Positions 46,121 through 56,159 of a stretch of DNA of 64,000 nt are shown piece after piece (position 1 is the stretch's first letter; each line of letters starts with the position of its first letter). Below the pieces are notes generated by a model that had not been told where the DNA came from, did not search any database, and worked only from the letters and a program-made list of their open reading frames with translations. The position numbers and the translations under genes are program-made. The DNA is from Flexivirga aerilata (GTDB taxonomy: Bacteria > Actinomycetota > Actinomycetes > Actinomycetales > Dermatophilaceae), in assembly GCF_013002715.1 (NCBI RefSeq), contig NZ_JABENB010000002.1, forward strand, positions 682,001-746,000. Direction: 5' to 3'.

Positions 46121-46741
46121 ATGGCGGCACCGAGTCGTCGATCCGGCGTGCTGCTGCTGCACGGCGACGCCAAGTCGGCGTCGGCGTGGGTGCGCCAGGG
46201 GATCGTGCCGTCATACGTCGTGCCGCTCGCGGGGTGGACCGCCGTCGTGCCCGGCGGCGCTGCGCAGGGGCCTGCGCCATACGACGATCGGCTGACGGTC
46301 ACCGCTGCTCGCCCGGTGCCGGCGCGAATGCGAACAGCGTTGGGATTCTTCGAGATCGGCGGTCGCGCTGTCGTGGTGGTCCACCCGCGCGGCTGGCGTG
46401 CGCTGCCGCGGTGGCTGGTCTGGGAGTCCGGACGGGGCGTCGCCGGCCTGCCGTCGCTGCCGACCGCGCGCCCGGGTGACCTCGCGATGGCCGCCGGGGT
46501 CGTGCCCGAGGCGACCCGGCCGATCCGGCAGGTGCTCGCCGAGCACTCCGCACTCGCGCTCGACGTGCTCTCCGACCTGATGACGACCCTCGCGCTGCCG
46601 GGGGAGGAGCTCCTGCGTGGCGGCGTCGTGAAGTCGGCGGACGACGCGGCGCTCATCGAGCCCGACGGCAAGTCGGTCGATCGCTTCGCTCGGGTGACCA
46701 AGGAAGACAAGGAAATTCGGGCCGAGTTGGAGTCGATGTGA
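46121..46741 (+). CDS. Conserved hypothetical protein in the his operon, 206 aa
   Basis: Four nt after hisB and overlapping hisH by 4 nt (GTGA), so embedded in the his transcript. The product has VLLLHGDAKSASAWVRQGIVPSY, YDDRLTVTAARPVPARMRTALGFF and a C-terminal KSADDAALIEPDGKSVDRFARVTKEDKE. Proteins like it occur at the same place in other actinobacterial his operons, as far as I recall. No membrane segments or catalytic motif. A link to histidine synthesis or regulation is inferred only from position. Confidence 0.82.
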   Translation: MAAPSRRSGVLLLHGDAKSASAWVRQGIVPSYVVPLAGWTAVVPGGAAQGPAPYDDRLTVTAARPVPARMRTALGFFEIGGRAVVVVHPRGWRALPRWLVWESGRGVAGLPSLPTARPGDLAMAAGVVPEATRPIRQVLAEHSALALDVLSDLMTTLALPGEELLRGGVVKSADDAALIEPDGKSVDRFARVTKEDKEIRAELESM

Positions 46742-47367
46742 AGAAGGTCGTCGTCTTCGACTACGGCAGCGGCAATGTCCGGTCGGTCGTGCGGATGCTC
46801 GAGCGGGTCGGGGCCGACGTCACCCTCACCGCCGACCACGACGCCGCACTGGCCGCCGACGGACTCTATGTGCCCGGCGTCGGCGCCTTCCACGCCTGTA
46901 TGACGGGGCTGCTCGCCGCGGGGGGTCGCGAGGTGATCGCCGAGCGCATCGCGAGCGGCCGGCCGGTGCTCGGGGTCTGTGTCGGCTTCCAGGTGCTCTT
47001 CGACGGGTCGACCGAACCCACGACGCTGCAACCGCCGCCACCGGGTCTCGGCCACTTCGTCGGGGTCGTCGACCGGTTGCAGGCGCCGGTCGTGCCGCAC
47101 ATGGGCTGGTCCCTGGTGCAGGCACCGGAGGAGTCGACGCTCCTCGCGGGTGTCGCGGACGAACGCTTCTACTTCGTGCACTCCTACGCCGCGTCGCAGC
47201 TGCTCGCCAGCCGCGTCGCCGGCTACCCGCTCGTGACGACCGCGGAGCACGGCGGCGCGTTCGTGGCGGCGGTCGAGGACGGTCCGCTCACCGGCACGCA
47301 GTTTCATCCCGAGAAGTCCGGCGACGCCGGCGCCCAGCTGGTCGCCAACTGGCTGCGTAGTCTGTGA
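46738..47367 (+). CDS. hisH: Imidazole glycerol phosphate synthase, glutaminase subunit
   Basis: A 209-residue class I glutaminase feeding ammonia to His[12 protein letters not shown] at the N-terminus, the catalytic Cys81 in [10 protein letters not shown], and the His/Glu pair in GTQFHPEKS are present. hisF is not in the window; sseB follows priA instead. Confidence 0.95.
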   Translation: MKKVVVFDYGSGNVRSVVRMLERVGADVTLTADHDAALAADGLYVPGVGAFHACMTGLLAAGGREVIAERIASGRPVLGVCVGFQVLFDGSTEPTTLQPPPPGLGHFVGVVDRLQAPVVPHMGWSLVQAPEESTLLAGVADERFYFVHSYAASQLLASRVAGYPLVTTAEHGGAFVAAVEDGPLTGTQFHPEKSGDAGAQLVANWLRSL

Positions 47368-47425
47368 TCTTCGTAGTCTGCGACCTTCGACATCTACCAA
47401 TCAGCGCTCAGATCAAGGAGTTTCG

Positions 47426-48181
47426 ATGACTGACGAGGCGGCTCCCCGGCTGCAGCTGCTGCCCGCGGTCGACGTGGCCGGCGGCGAGGCCGTGCAGCTC
47501 GTGCAGGGCGTGGCCGGCACCGGCGGGCGCTTCGGTGACCCGTTCGAGGCGGCGAAGGCCTGGCAGGACGCCGGTGCCGAGTGGCTGCACCTGGTCGACC
47601 TGGACGCGGCGTTCGGGCGCGGCAGCAACCGCGACCTGCTGGCCGGCATCATCGGCCGGCTCGACCTGCAGGTGGAACTCTCCGGGGGCATCCGCGACGC
47701 CGAGTCGCTCGCCGCGGCGCTGGCGACCGGATGCCGCCGGGTCAACCTCGGCACCGCCGCGCTGGAGGACCCGGAGTGGACCGCGCAGGCGATCGCCGAG
47801 CACGGTGACCGCATCGCGGTCGGGCTCGACGTGCGCGGCACCACCCTGGCGGCGCGCGGCTGGACCCAGGAGGGCGGCGACCTCTGGGAGACCCTCGAGC
47901 GTCTCGACCGCGAGGGTTGTGAGCGCTACGTGGTGACCGATGTCGCCAAGGACGGCATGCTGCAGGGGCCCAATGTGACGCTGCTGCAGCAGGTCTGTGC
48001 GCGCACCGACCGGCCCGTCGTCGCCTCCGGAGGGGTCTCGACCCTGGACGACGTGCGGGCGCTGCGCGAGCTCGTGCCCGACGGAGTGGAGGGCGCGATC
48101 ATCGGATCAGCGCTCTACAAGGGGGCTTTCGAGCTTTCCGACGCCCTCGACCTGGCCGGCCGGCCGGAGGCGCGGACGTGA
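47426..48181 (+). CDS. priA: Phosphoribosyl isomerase A (HisA/TrpF bifunctional)
   Basis: A 251-residue TIM-barrel isomerase. [18 protein letters not shown] (catalytic Asp), [47 protein letters not shown] and [14 protein letters not shown] match actinobacterial PriA, which serves both histidine and tryptophan pathways because a separate trpF is usually missing. ATG 47426 follows GATCAAGGAG. Its stop overlaps the sseB start. Confidence 0.94.
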   Translation: MTDEAAPRLQLLPAVDVAGGEAVQLVQGVAGTGGRFGDPFEAAKAWQDAGAEWLHLVDLDAAFGRGSNRDLLAGIIGRLDLQVELSGGIRDAESLAAALATGCRRVNLGTAALEDPEWTAQAIAEHGDRIAVGLDVRGTTLAARGWTQEGGDLWETLERLDREGCERYVVTDVAKDGMLQGPNVTLLQQVCARTDRPVVASGGVSTLDDVRALRELVPDGVEGAIIGSALYKGAFELSDALDLAGRPEART

Positions 48182-49056
48182 CGAGCGGCCCGGCGAACGG
48201 ACAGGACGGCCCTGCAGCCGGTCCGGCTGACCCGGGTGGCACGGCCGGCTCGGGCGGCACGACCGGTGCGGCTGACCAGGGTGGCACGGCCGGCTCGGGC
48301 GGTGCGGCTGACCCGGGTGGCACGGCCGGTGCGGCTGACTCGGCTGGGCAGACGTTCGCGGGCCGGTCCCTCGCCGGCACCGGATTCGACGGCGACGACG
48401 GGTCGGTCGACGCCGGCCTCGCGGCGGCGCTGGCCGACCGCACGGACGAGCGCCGGCTGATGGCGGCGCTCGCCGGGGCGCGGCTGCTGGTCCCGGTCGT
48501 CGCCGCACCGACCGAGGTCGACGACTCCGGCGAGCACGCCGTCGAGAAGACCACCGACATGGCGGTGGTCACCCTCACCGCGCAGTCCGGGGAGCGCGCC
48601 CTGCCGGTCTTCTCCGACGTGGTGGCCCTCGCGGCGTGGGACCCGGCCGCCCGGCCGTCCCCGGTCACCGCCGCGCTGGCGGCGCAGGCGGCCGTGGGCG
48701 AGCAGTGCGACGTCATGGTGCTCGACGTCGCCTCGCCGCAGCCGCTGGTGCTGCGGCCGAGCATGGTGTGGGCACTCGCGCAACGTCACGAGTGGCTTCC
48801 GCCATACCTCGATCAGCATGTGCAGCAGGCGTTGCGCAAGGCGGTCGCCGACGAGCCGGACGTCGCCGAGGCCCGCGGCGAGGCGGGCGCCGAGCCGGGG
48901 GAGCTGCGCGTGGTGCTGTCGGTGCTGCCGGGCCTCACCCAGCAGGAGCTGCAGGCACTCGCCCGCCGGGTCGGCGAGACCGTCGCCACCGACGGCGAGG
49001 CGCGCGCCCGCATCGACGGCCTCGCCTTCGCGATCGTGGCGGCACCGACCTCCTGA
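48178..49056 (+). CDS. SseB family protein
   Basis: A 292-residue protein with an SseB N-terminal domain (about residues 85-190: [49 protein letters not shown]). The first 55 residues are a low-complexity Gly/Ala/Asp tract built on G-G-T-A-G-S-G-G repeats and are probably disordered. The SseB family has no settled function in actinobacteria. GTG 48178 overlaps priA by 4 nt, making this the last gene of the his transcript. Confidence 0.82.
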   Translation: MTSGPANGQDGPAAGPADPGGTAGSGGTTGAADQGGTAGSGGAADPGGTAGAADSAGQTFAGRSLAGTGFDGDDGSVDAGLAAALADRTDERRLMAALAGARLLVPVVAAPTEVDDSGEHAVEKTTDMAVVTLTAQSGERALPVFSDVVALAAWDPAARPSPVTAALAAQAAVGEQCDVMVLDVASPQPLVLRPSMVWALAQRHEWLPPYLDQHVQQALRKAVADEPDVAEARGEAGAEPGELRVVLSVLPGLTQQELQALARRVGETVATDGEARARIDGLAFAIVAAPTS

Positions 49057-49094
49057 CCGAGCAGCCCTCCTGACCGAGAGGCACACCTCCGCAC

Positions 49095-49135
49095 CGAGAG
49101 GCACACACGTTCGACCCGATTGTGTGTGCCTCTCG
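49095..49135. terminator. Strong hairpin terminator after sseB
   Basis: CGAGAGGCACACAC and GTGTGTGCCTCTCG form a perfect 14-bp stem with a 13-nt loop. A direct partial copy (ACCGAGAGGCACAC) lies just upstream at about 49073. It sits between the convergent sseB gene and the MFS remnant. No U-tract, as often in high-GC bacteria. Confidence 0.8.
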
Positions 49136-49156
49136 ATGCGTTGATGGGCCGGTCGA

Positions 49157-49403
49157 TCAGGCGTGCGCGGGGGCTCCCTCGCGGGTGCGCTTCGGCAGCA
49201 GGAAGGTGAGCGCGAAGGCGATCGCGACCGCGCCGATCGCCACCCAGGTCGTGACCTGGGTCGCGGCGCCGAAAATCGCAGTGCGAGAGCCTGTTCCGCC
49301 GTCGACGTGACCGAAGAAGACCGTGCCGAGCACCGCGACGCCGAGGGCGCCATCGATCTGCTGCACCGCGGTCATCGACCCGGACGCCGAGCCCGACTCG
49401 TAG
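49157..49403 (-). pseudogene. C-terminal remnant of a DHA2 (EmrB/QacA-like) MFS transporter
   Basis: Minus-strand residues ESGSASGSMTAVQQIDGALG, VAVLGTVFF, VTTWVAIGAVAIAFALTFLLP, ending KRTREGAPAHA, are the last two segments of a 14-segment drug exporter. The roughly 400 upstream residues are missing; homology stops near 49400, where a different sequence begins. Confidence 0.75.
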
Positions 49404-49511
49404 TCGTCCGCCACGAAGACGACCAAGAAAGCGGCCGGCAAGACGACCAAGAAGGCGGCCAGCGCGACAGCCAGCAGGACGGCCAAGAAGGCCGTCAGGA
49501 AGGCGACGTAG
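49404..49511 (+). pseudogene. Lys/Ala-rich (HU/H1-like) C-terminal tail remnant
   Basis: The plus strand reads, after a TAG at 49401-49403, SSATKTTKKAAGKTTKKAAS, then ATASRTAKKAVRKAT and TAG at 49509-49511. Such TKKAA repeats are typical of the basic tails of actinobacterial HU or histone-H1-like DNA-binding proteins. No start or upstream domain exists, so it looks like the tail of a lost gene. It could instead be read as a hydrophobic stretch on the minus strand, but that has no homology I recognise. Confidence 0.5.
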
Positions 49512-50487
49512 ACCGCTGGGCGGCGCGGTCCCATGCGTCGATCTCGCCCCACCGGTCGTGCAGCCACTGGTGGGTCTGGTCGTCCGGCGGTGCGGGGTGC
49601 ATGCGGAGCCGCACCTCGACGGTGCCGTCCAGCGGCACGCCCTGCCAGATGGTGCGCACCGAGTTGAAACCTTCCAGCCCGCGGTGCGCGGCGACCACGA
49701 GCGGCAGCCCCGGCCGGGCGGCGAGCAGGCGGCGCAGGCCACCGGAGCGGGGCGGCAGGACCGAGGGGTGCTGCCGCATCCAGCGCGCTTCGTCGTCGCT
49801 CGCCTGCGCCAACTGCGCCTCCCACCGGGCCGGCGTCCAGTTGCGGCCCTCGGGGAAGAGCAGCAACGCGTCGTCGTCGGCATCGATGCTCTGCGCGAAT
49901 TCGACCAGCCGGCGGCTGCTTTCCTCCCGGTCGACGCGGCGCGAGGGGAGGAAGTGCGCGTCGAGGCGAGTGAGGACCAGGTCGACCGCGGCGTCCCAGA
50001 GCAGGAAGCGCTTGAGCAGCACGCGCGGCTCACGTCGCAGGTGGTGGGTGAGGACGTAGGCGATCAGCGGGGAGTCGCCCAGCCCCGCATGCCGGCTCAG
50101 CACGAGCAGGCCTGCGTCATACGTCCGGGTGCGTGGGTCGATGTCGATCAGCAGCCGGATCCTCATCACCCGCTGCGCGATCGCGATGACCCGGTGCAGC
50201 GCGGACCCGATCAGGTCGATGTGGTCGAGCCGCCAGGTCGCCGGATCGGAACGGCCCAGCCGCCTCCTCACCCAGAGGCGCCACGCGCCGACGACCACAC
50301 TGAGATCGGCCGCGATCGCTGCCGCCAGCATGATCAGGATGCGGGTCAATCGCTTGCGACGCGAAGGGATTTCGAGGATCAGCGCGAGCCCGGTGCCGGC
50401 AGACAGGACGACGAGCAGAGCCATGCCGCCGATGACCTGCACCGGGTGGCAGACGACGCGCCGCACCCAGCGCGGGGGCACGATCAC
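49495..50487 (-). CDS. PlsC-like acyltransferase
   Basis: A 330-residue membrane-associated acyltransferase. Two hydrophobic segments (about residues 15-40 and 50-65) precede the PlsC-type motif H-x4-D in LSRHAGLGDSP, followed by LLFPEGRNWTP (substrate-binding motif) and LPLVVAAHRGLEG. Predicted to acylate glycerol-phosphate or lysophospholipid. GTG 50487 overlaps the patatin stop by 4 nt. The two genes form a lipid-remodelling pair. Confidence 0.8.
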   Translation of the reverse strand: MIVPPRWVRRVVCHPVQVIGGMALLVVLSAGTGLALILEIPSRRKRLTRILIMLAAAIAADLSVVVGAWRLWVRRRLGRSDPATWRLDHIDLIGSALHRVIAIAQRVMRIRLLIDIDPRTRTYDAGLLVLSRHAGLGDSPLIAYVLTHHLRREPRVLLKRFLLWDAAVDLVLTRLDAHFLPSRRVDREESSRRLVEFAQSIDADDDALLLFPEGRNWTPARWEAQLAQASDDEARWMRQHPSVLPPRSGGLRRLLAARPGLPLVVAAHRGLEGFNSVRTIWQGVPLDGTVEVRLRMHPAPPDDQTHQWLHDRWGEIDAWDRAAQRSTSPS

Positions 50488-51338
50488 GACGAGCGGCGTT
50501 CTTCCTCGTCGAGATAGGCATGCGCGGCGTCGTATGCCGAGTTGACCCGTCCGAGGACGAACGCGCGGTTGATGTGCAGCAGCGACACCATCGGCGCGTC
50601 GCTCGTGCCGGTCGGCAGCACGTGCAGCCGCACTCGGTCGGGCACCGACGCGATCTCTTCGAGGTAGCGGTGCCGGCGGGCGATCTCGAAGGTGACCTGC
50701 CCGACCTGCCACGGCCAGCGGGGCGGGCTGAGTGCCTGCTCGACCCGGCCCACCTGCAGGACGTAGACGTCGGTCGCGCCCAGGCTCACCGCGCGGCCGA
50801 CCGGGATCGAGTGCACCAGTCCGCCGTCGAAGAAATGCTCGTCGCCGATCCGCATCGCCGGGAAGAGCCCGGGCACGGCGCAGGACGCGGCGATCGCCTC
50901 GGGCAGCTTGCCCGACGAAAACCAGTGGGACACAGCATGTTCGACACTTGCGGCGACGCACTGGAAGGGCACCTGCAACTCCTCGAATGTCTGCACCGGA
51001 AGCTCCTGGCGCAGGATGCGCAGCAGCGGACCAGGGGAGTAGAGGTGGGTGCGCAACCGGCCCGGCCGCCAGCGTCGGCGGCCGCGGGAGGTGCCGGTGT
51101 CGAAGAGCAGCCGCCCACTCCCGAGCCCGGCCCACAACTCGCCGAGCGCCTCGATGCCGTCCTCGCTCGGCTCGGCCGCGACGAACGATCCGTTGATCGC
51201 GCCGATGCTGGTGCCGACGACCAGGTCCGGGGTGATGCCGCGCTGCAGCAGGGCGCGCATGGCACCGATCTGGGTGGCGCCGAGCACGCCGCCACCGCCG
51301 AGCACGAACGCGGTCTTGAGGGCGGCGGGTGCGGTCAT
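50484..51338 (-). CDS. Patatin-like phospholipase
   Basis: A 284-residue acyl hydrolase. The oxyanion hole is FVLGGGGVLGA, the nucleophile Ser44 is in GTSIG, and the catalytic Asp is in FFDGGLVHS, so a complete Ser-Asp dyad. No signal peptide. Start ATG 51338 follows a leaderless -10. Coupled to the acyltransferase downstream, which suggests a lipase-acyltransferase deacylation/reacylation couple; that is inference. Confidence 0.9.
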   Translation of the reverse strand: MTAPAALKTAFVLGGGGVLGATQIGAMRALLQRGITPDLVVGTSIGAINGSFVAAEPSEDGIEALGELWAGLGSGRLLFDTGTSRGRRRWRPGRLRTHLYSPGPLLRILRQELPVQTFEELQVPFQCVAASVEHAVSHWFSSGKLPEAIAASCAVPGLFPAMRIGDEHFFDGGLVHSIPVGRAVSLGATDVYVLQVGRVEQALSPPRWPWQVGQVTFEIARRHRYLEEIASVPDRVRLHVLPTGTSDAPMVSLLHINRAFVLGRVNSAYDAAHAYLDEEERRSS

Positions 51339-51346
51339 GACGCTGG

Positions 51347-51352
51347 ACCCTA
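51347..51352 (-). promoter_or_regulatory. -10 element TAGGGT of the patatin gene
   Basis: Minus-strand TAGGGT, eight bases, ATG 51338. It lies in the end of the upstream membrane-protein gene. Confidence 0.4.
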
Positions 51353-52132
51353 CCGACGTCGCTCCGCCGGGTCGGGGTCGGTGGGGCCGCCCGCGACGAA
51401 GTCGGCGATGTTCGCGGTGAGCCGCCCCCATTGGGCGTCCCAGCGGCGGCTGCGCTCGGCGGCCCGGGCCGCCTTGGCCGGGCCGTAGCGCCCGCCCCAC
51501 CAGGAGTGCGGCCGGGCGAGGGTGAGGGAGGCGAAGAGGGCCACCGGGCCGACGAAGGCACCGATGAGGGCGACGTGGTATTTGCCCTTCAGCACGACCA
51601 CGATCTCGGTGAGGATGTGCACCGGCAATCCGGCGAGCATCACCAGGTGGATCCAGTGATGTCGTGGATCGGCATGGAAATGAAAGGGTTCCAGTCCGAT
51701 CGTCAGCAGGGCGAGGCACGCCGTCGTCAGCGTCACCAGCTCCACCGAGACCCGGCCCTCGCCGCTCCAATAGACGTCGCGCAGGTGCAGGATCAGCGCG
51801 AACTCGTCCAGCAGCAACGACGCGCCGACGCCGATCAGCACTGCCGCGATCTCGATCCACGGGCGCGTCCCACGCGCTGCCAGGCTGGCGAACGAGCCGA
51901 TGAGCAGCACCACCAGCCCGGGCACTGCATGGTGGACGTGCACCCCGGCCGACGACACCCGGTTGCGGAACGGCCCGCGCCCGGCGCGTATCAGCCGGGT
52001 GATCGTGCGGGTGACCAGGAAGGTCGCGATGAACGCGAAGAGCGCGAGCAGCAGCGGCAGCCGTCCGGGGTCGAGGACATGACTGTCGAGCCAGGCACGA
52101 CCGTGGGCGGTCAGCAGGAGGAGCAGCTGCAC
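51350..52132 (-). CDS. Conserved integral membrane protein
   Basis: A 260-residue protein with about seven hydrophobic segments. It has many His in and near membrane segments: VHVHHAVPGLVVLL, EFALILHLRDVYW, FHFHADPRHHWIHLV. The LLDEFALILHLRDVYW motif is conserved in similar actinobacterial membrane proteins of unknown role. A metal or quinone role is possible from the His clusters but unproven. The start codon is GTG 52132; upstream lies the lpdA 3' repeat. Confidence 0.75.
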   Translation of the reverse strand: MQLLLLLTAHGRAWLDSHVLDPGRLPLLLALFAFIATFLVTRTITRLIRAGRGPFRNRVSSAGVHVHHAVPGLVVLLIGSFASLAARGTRPWIEIAAVLIGVGASLLLDEFALILHLRDVYWSGEGRVSVELVTLTTACLALLTIGLEPFHFHADPRHHWIHLVMLAGLPVHILTEIVVVLKGKYHVALIGAFVGPVALFASLTLARPHSWWGGRYGPAKAARAAERSRRWDAQWGRLTANIADFVAGGPTDPDPAERRR

Positions 52133-52165
52133 CGGGCCATTCTCACCCGGGCGGCTGCGAGCCGG

Positions 52166-52216
52166 CTCAGAGCTTGATCAACCTCAGAGGTAATCAGACT
52201 CAGAGCTTGATCAGAC

Positions 52217-52231
<15 letters not shown>
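52166..52231. repeat. Four 16-17-bp repeats derived from the lpdA 3' end
   Basis: CTCAGAG followed by CTTGATCA, GTAATCA, CTTGATCA and GTTGATCA starts at 52166, 52183, 52199 and 52216; every second copy matches best, giving a 33-bp higher-order period. The last copy is the coding end of lpdA including its stop. Confidence 0.85.
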
Positions 52232-53617
<1,386 letters not shown>

Positions 53618-53625
53618 GTCATCAG

Positions 53626-53631
53626 ACGATA
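53626..53631 (-). promoter_or_regulatory. -10 element TATCGT of lpdA
   Basis: Minus-strand TATCGT, eight bases (CTGATGAC), GTG 53617. Confidence 0.45.
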
Positions 53632-53653
53632 GCCCGCCGCCGGGCGGCACATC

Positions 53654-54679
53654 TCAGCGCGTCGGCAACTCGTGCAGCAATGCCTCGGCGAGCGGACGGT
53701 CGACGACCAGCCGGTTGACGTAACCGCCCCTGACCGCCGCCCGCACCACATCGGCGCGCGGCGCGCCGAGGACCAGGCCGATCACGTCGGGTATGCCGCG
53801 CAGCTGATCGGCCGACAGCGTGATGATGCGGTCGGCGAGGTCACCGTCGACCGGGTTGCCGCCCGCGTCGATGAACACCCCCGAGATCTCGCCGATCGCG
53901 CCGGCCGTGGTCATCGCGTCGCGCTCGGCGGGTGTGGCGAGGTCGTAGAGGGTGGACTCGCCGGACGCCCAGCCGCCGACGCCGACGACGGCCACCGTCA
54001 CGTCGGGCACCCGGTCGAGCGCATCGGCGACGCCCGGCTGCCGCCGCAACATGTGCGCGCTGTCGGCGTCGGCGGCCACGAGCGGCGCATAGAAATGGTG
54101 GGCGGTGCCGTGGCTCAGGTTCGCGGCGCTGCGCACGACGTCGACCGGCGTCTCGACATCGGGTATGGCGAGCGCCCCGGACAGTTGCACGACCGGCACG
54201 CGGGGCAGTTGCTCCAGGGCCGCGACCGTCGCCGAGACCGTGCGGGACCACGGCAGGCCGAGCACGTCGCGCTCGGTGACGATGCGGGTCAGCTCCCGGG
54301 CCGCCATCGCGCCGATGTCGCGCCGCAGCTCCTGGACGGTCTGCTCGGTGTCGGGTCGCACCACCACGGCCGCGGCGAGCCCGAGCTGCTCGGCGAGACG
54401 TTCGGAGAGGCGGTAGTCGACCTGCGGCTCTCCGAGGATGTCGATCCGCACGATGCCGCGGGCGCGCGCGGCATCGAGCAGCCGGGCCACCTTGAAGCGG
54501 GAGAGGCCGAGCTCGCGGCCGATCTCGATCTTGGACTGGTCCTGCAGATAGAACCGCCGGGCGACCCCGGCGAGCAGCGCGCGATCGCTGCTGGTCGATT
54601 CGATCGGCACGTTCGGCACGTCCGGCCCCCTTGTCCATCCGCTGTCGTCCACGGGCACTTCGGTCCCCGATTTGCCCAC
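53654..54679 (-). CDS. SorC-family regulator of the polyol operon
   Basis: A 341-residue regulator with an N-terminal helix-turn-helix (ARRFYLQDQSKIEIGRELGLSRFKVARLLDAARARGIVRI) and a SorC-type sugar-phosphate-binding domain (VLGLPWSRTVSATVAAL, VQLSGAL, VVGVGGWASGESTLYDLAT, IGEISGVFIDAGGNPV). Divergent from the polyol ABC operon, with two palindromes in the 100-bp gap. The first 25 residues have no conserved features, so a start further downstream is possible. Confidence 0.88.
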   Translation of the reverse strand: MGKSGTEVPVDDSGWTRGPDVPNVPIESTSSDRALLAGVARRFYLQDQSKIEIGRELGLSRFKVARLLDAARARGIVRIDILGEPQVDYRLSERLAEQLGLAAAVVVRPDTEQTVQELRRDIGAMAARELTRIVTERDVLGLPWSRTVSATVAALEQLPRVPVVQLSGALAIPDVETPVDVVRSAANLSHGTAHHFYAPLVAADADSAHMLRRQPGVADALDRVPDVTVAVVGVGGWASGESTLYDLATPAERDAMTTAGAIGEISGVFIDAGGNPVDGDLADRIITLSADQLRGIPDVIGLVLGAPRADVVRAAVRGGYVNRLVVDRPLAEALLHELPTR

Positions 54680-54691
54680 CTGACCCGGTGA

Positions 54692-54704
54692 AGTGTGTCA
54701 CACT
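54692..54704. promoter_or_regulatory. Palindrome AGTGTG-T-CACACT near the regulator gene
   Basis: A perfect 6-bp inverted repeat with one central base, 12 nt upstream of the SorC GTG start; probable operator or promoter-proximal site. Confidence 0.4.
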
Positions 54705-54726
54705 ATTTCTCATCTGTGCGGAGAAC

Positions 54727-54740
54727 TGCTCATATGAGCA
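54727..54740. promoter_or_regulatory. Palindromic operator TGCTCATATGAGCA
   Basis: A perfect 14-bp palindrome 40 bp upstream of the binding-protein ATG, in an AT-enriched stretch. The most likely SorC-regulator binding site. Confidence 0.6.
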
Positions 54741-54779
54741 CAACCGAGTTGAGTTTCTCACGACTCCTGAGGAGGACGC

Positions 54780-56153
54780 ATGCGAGCGCGGAGACGACGG
54801 ATTGCGGCCCTGGCGGCCGGTGCAGTCGCGATGAGCACGCTCACCGCGTGCGGGGCCGCCGCCGGCTGGGGCGGTGGCGGCGGAGGGGGTGGCGCCAACA
54901 CGATCAACGTGCTGATGGTCAACAACCCGCAGATGATCGACCTGCAGAAGCTGACCGACCAGTACTTCACCAAGCAGACCGGCATCAAGGTCAACTACAC
55001 GGTGCTGCCCGAGGACGACCTGCGCGACAAGGCCAGCCAGGAGTTCTCCTCCCAGGCCGGGCAGTACGACGTGGCGACGCTGTCCAACTTCGAGATCCCG
55101 ATCTACGCCAAGAGCGGCTGGGTGGCGCCACTCAGTGACGACATCGCCAAGGATCCGGGCTTCGACCAGGGCGACATCCTGAAGTCGATGCAGAAGGCGC
55201 TCACCGTCGACGGCACGGTGTACGGCGAGCCGTTCTACGGCGAGTCGTCGTTCCTGATGTACCGCAAGGACGTCCTCGCGTCCAAGGGCATCACGATGCC
55301 GCCGAACCCGACCTGGCAGCAGGTCGCCGACATCGCGGCCAAGGTCGACGGCGCCCGGCCCGGTATGGCGGGGATCTGCCTGCGCGGCCAGCCGGGCTGG
55401 GGGCAGGTGATGGCTCCGCTCACCACGGTGGTCAACACCTTCGGCGGCACGTGGTTCGACAAGGACTGGAAGGCCAAGGTCGACGCACCGGAGTTCACCC
55501 GCGCGACGCAGTTCTACGTGGACCTGGTGCGGCGCCACGGGGAGAAGGGTGCGGCGCAGGCCGGCTTCACCGAGTGCCTGAACAACCTCACCCAGGGCAG
55601 TGTCGCGATGTGGTACGACGCGACGTCCGCCGCGGGCTCGCTCGAGGCGGACGGCTCGCCGGTCAAGGGCAAGATCGGTTACGCGCCGGCCCCCGTCGTC
55701 GAGACCAAGAGCGCCGGCTGGCTCTACACGTGGTCGTGGGCGATCGAGCAGGCGAGCACGAAGCAGTCGGCCGCGTGGAAGTTCGTGTCGTGGGCCAGCA
55801 GCAAGCAATACCAGCAACTGGTCGGCGAAAAGCTCGGCTGGACGAGGGTTCCGGCGGGTTCACGCGAATCGCTCTACTCCAACCCGGCATACCTGGCGAA
55901 GTCGTCCGCCTTCGCCAAGCCGACCCTTCAGGCGATCGAGGGTGCCGACCCGAACAACCCGGGCGTGCAGCCGCGCCCGGCACCGGGCATCCAGTTCGTC
56001 GACATCCCCGAGTTCACCAATCTCGGCACCCAGGTGAGTCAGGACATCAGCTCGGCGATCGCCGGCAAGGAGTCGGTCAAGAGCGCCCTGACGAAGGGCC
56101 AGCAGCTCGCGGACGATGTCGCGAAGCAGTACCGGAAGCGGGAAGGGAAGTGA
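54780..56153 (+). CDS. ABC polyol-binding lipoprotein (CUT1)
   Basis: A 457-residue solute-binding protein. Arg-rich start, hydrophobic core and lipobox LTAC (Cys24), followed by a Gly-rich linker. Mature features: LMYRKDVLASKGI, SVAMWYDATSAAGSLE and LYTWSWAIEQAS, close to sorbitol/mannitol-binding proteins (SmoE-like). GAGGAGG lies 5 nt before ATG 54780. First gene of the polyol operon. Confidence 0.88.
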   Translation: MRARRRRIAALAAGAVAMSTLTACGAAAGWGGGGGGGGANTINVLMVNNPQMIDLQKLTDQYFTKQTGIKVNYTVLPEDDLRDKASQEFSSQAGQYDVATLSNFEIPIYAKSGWVAPLSDDIAKDPGFDQGDILKSMQKALTVDGTVYGEPFYGESSFLMYRKDVLASKGITMPPNPTWQQVADIAAKVDGARPGMAGICLRGQPGWGQVMAPLTTVVNTFGGTWFDKDWKAKVDAPEFTRATQFYVDLVRRHGEKGAAQAGFTECLNNLTQGSVAMWYDATSAAGSLEADGSPVKGKIGYAPAPVVETKSAGWLYTWSWAIEQASTKQSAAWKFVSWASSKQYQQLVGEKLGWTRVPAGSRESLYSNPAYLAKSSAFAKPTLQAIEGADPNNPGVQPRPAPGIQFVDIPEFTNLGTQVSQDISSAIAGKESVKSALTKGQQLADDVAKQYRKREGK

Positions 56154-56159
56154 TCTGGC

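Noticed and set aside
49095..49135. Hairpin as an attachment site or small RNA
   Set aside because: A simple perfect stem between convergent genes is better explained as a terminator; no integrase is nearby.
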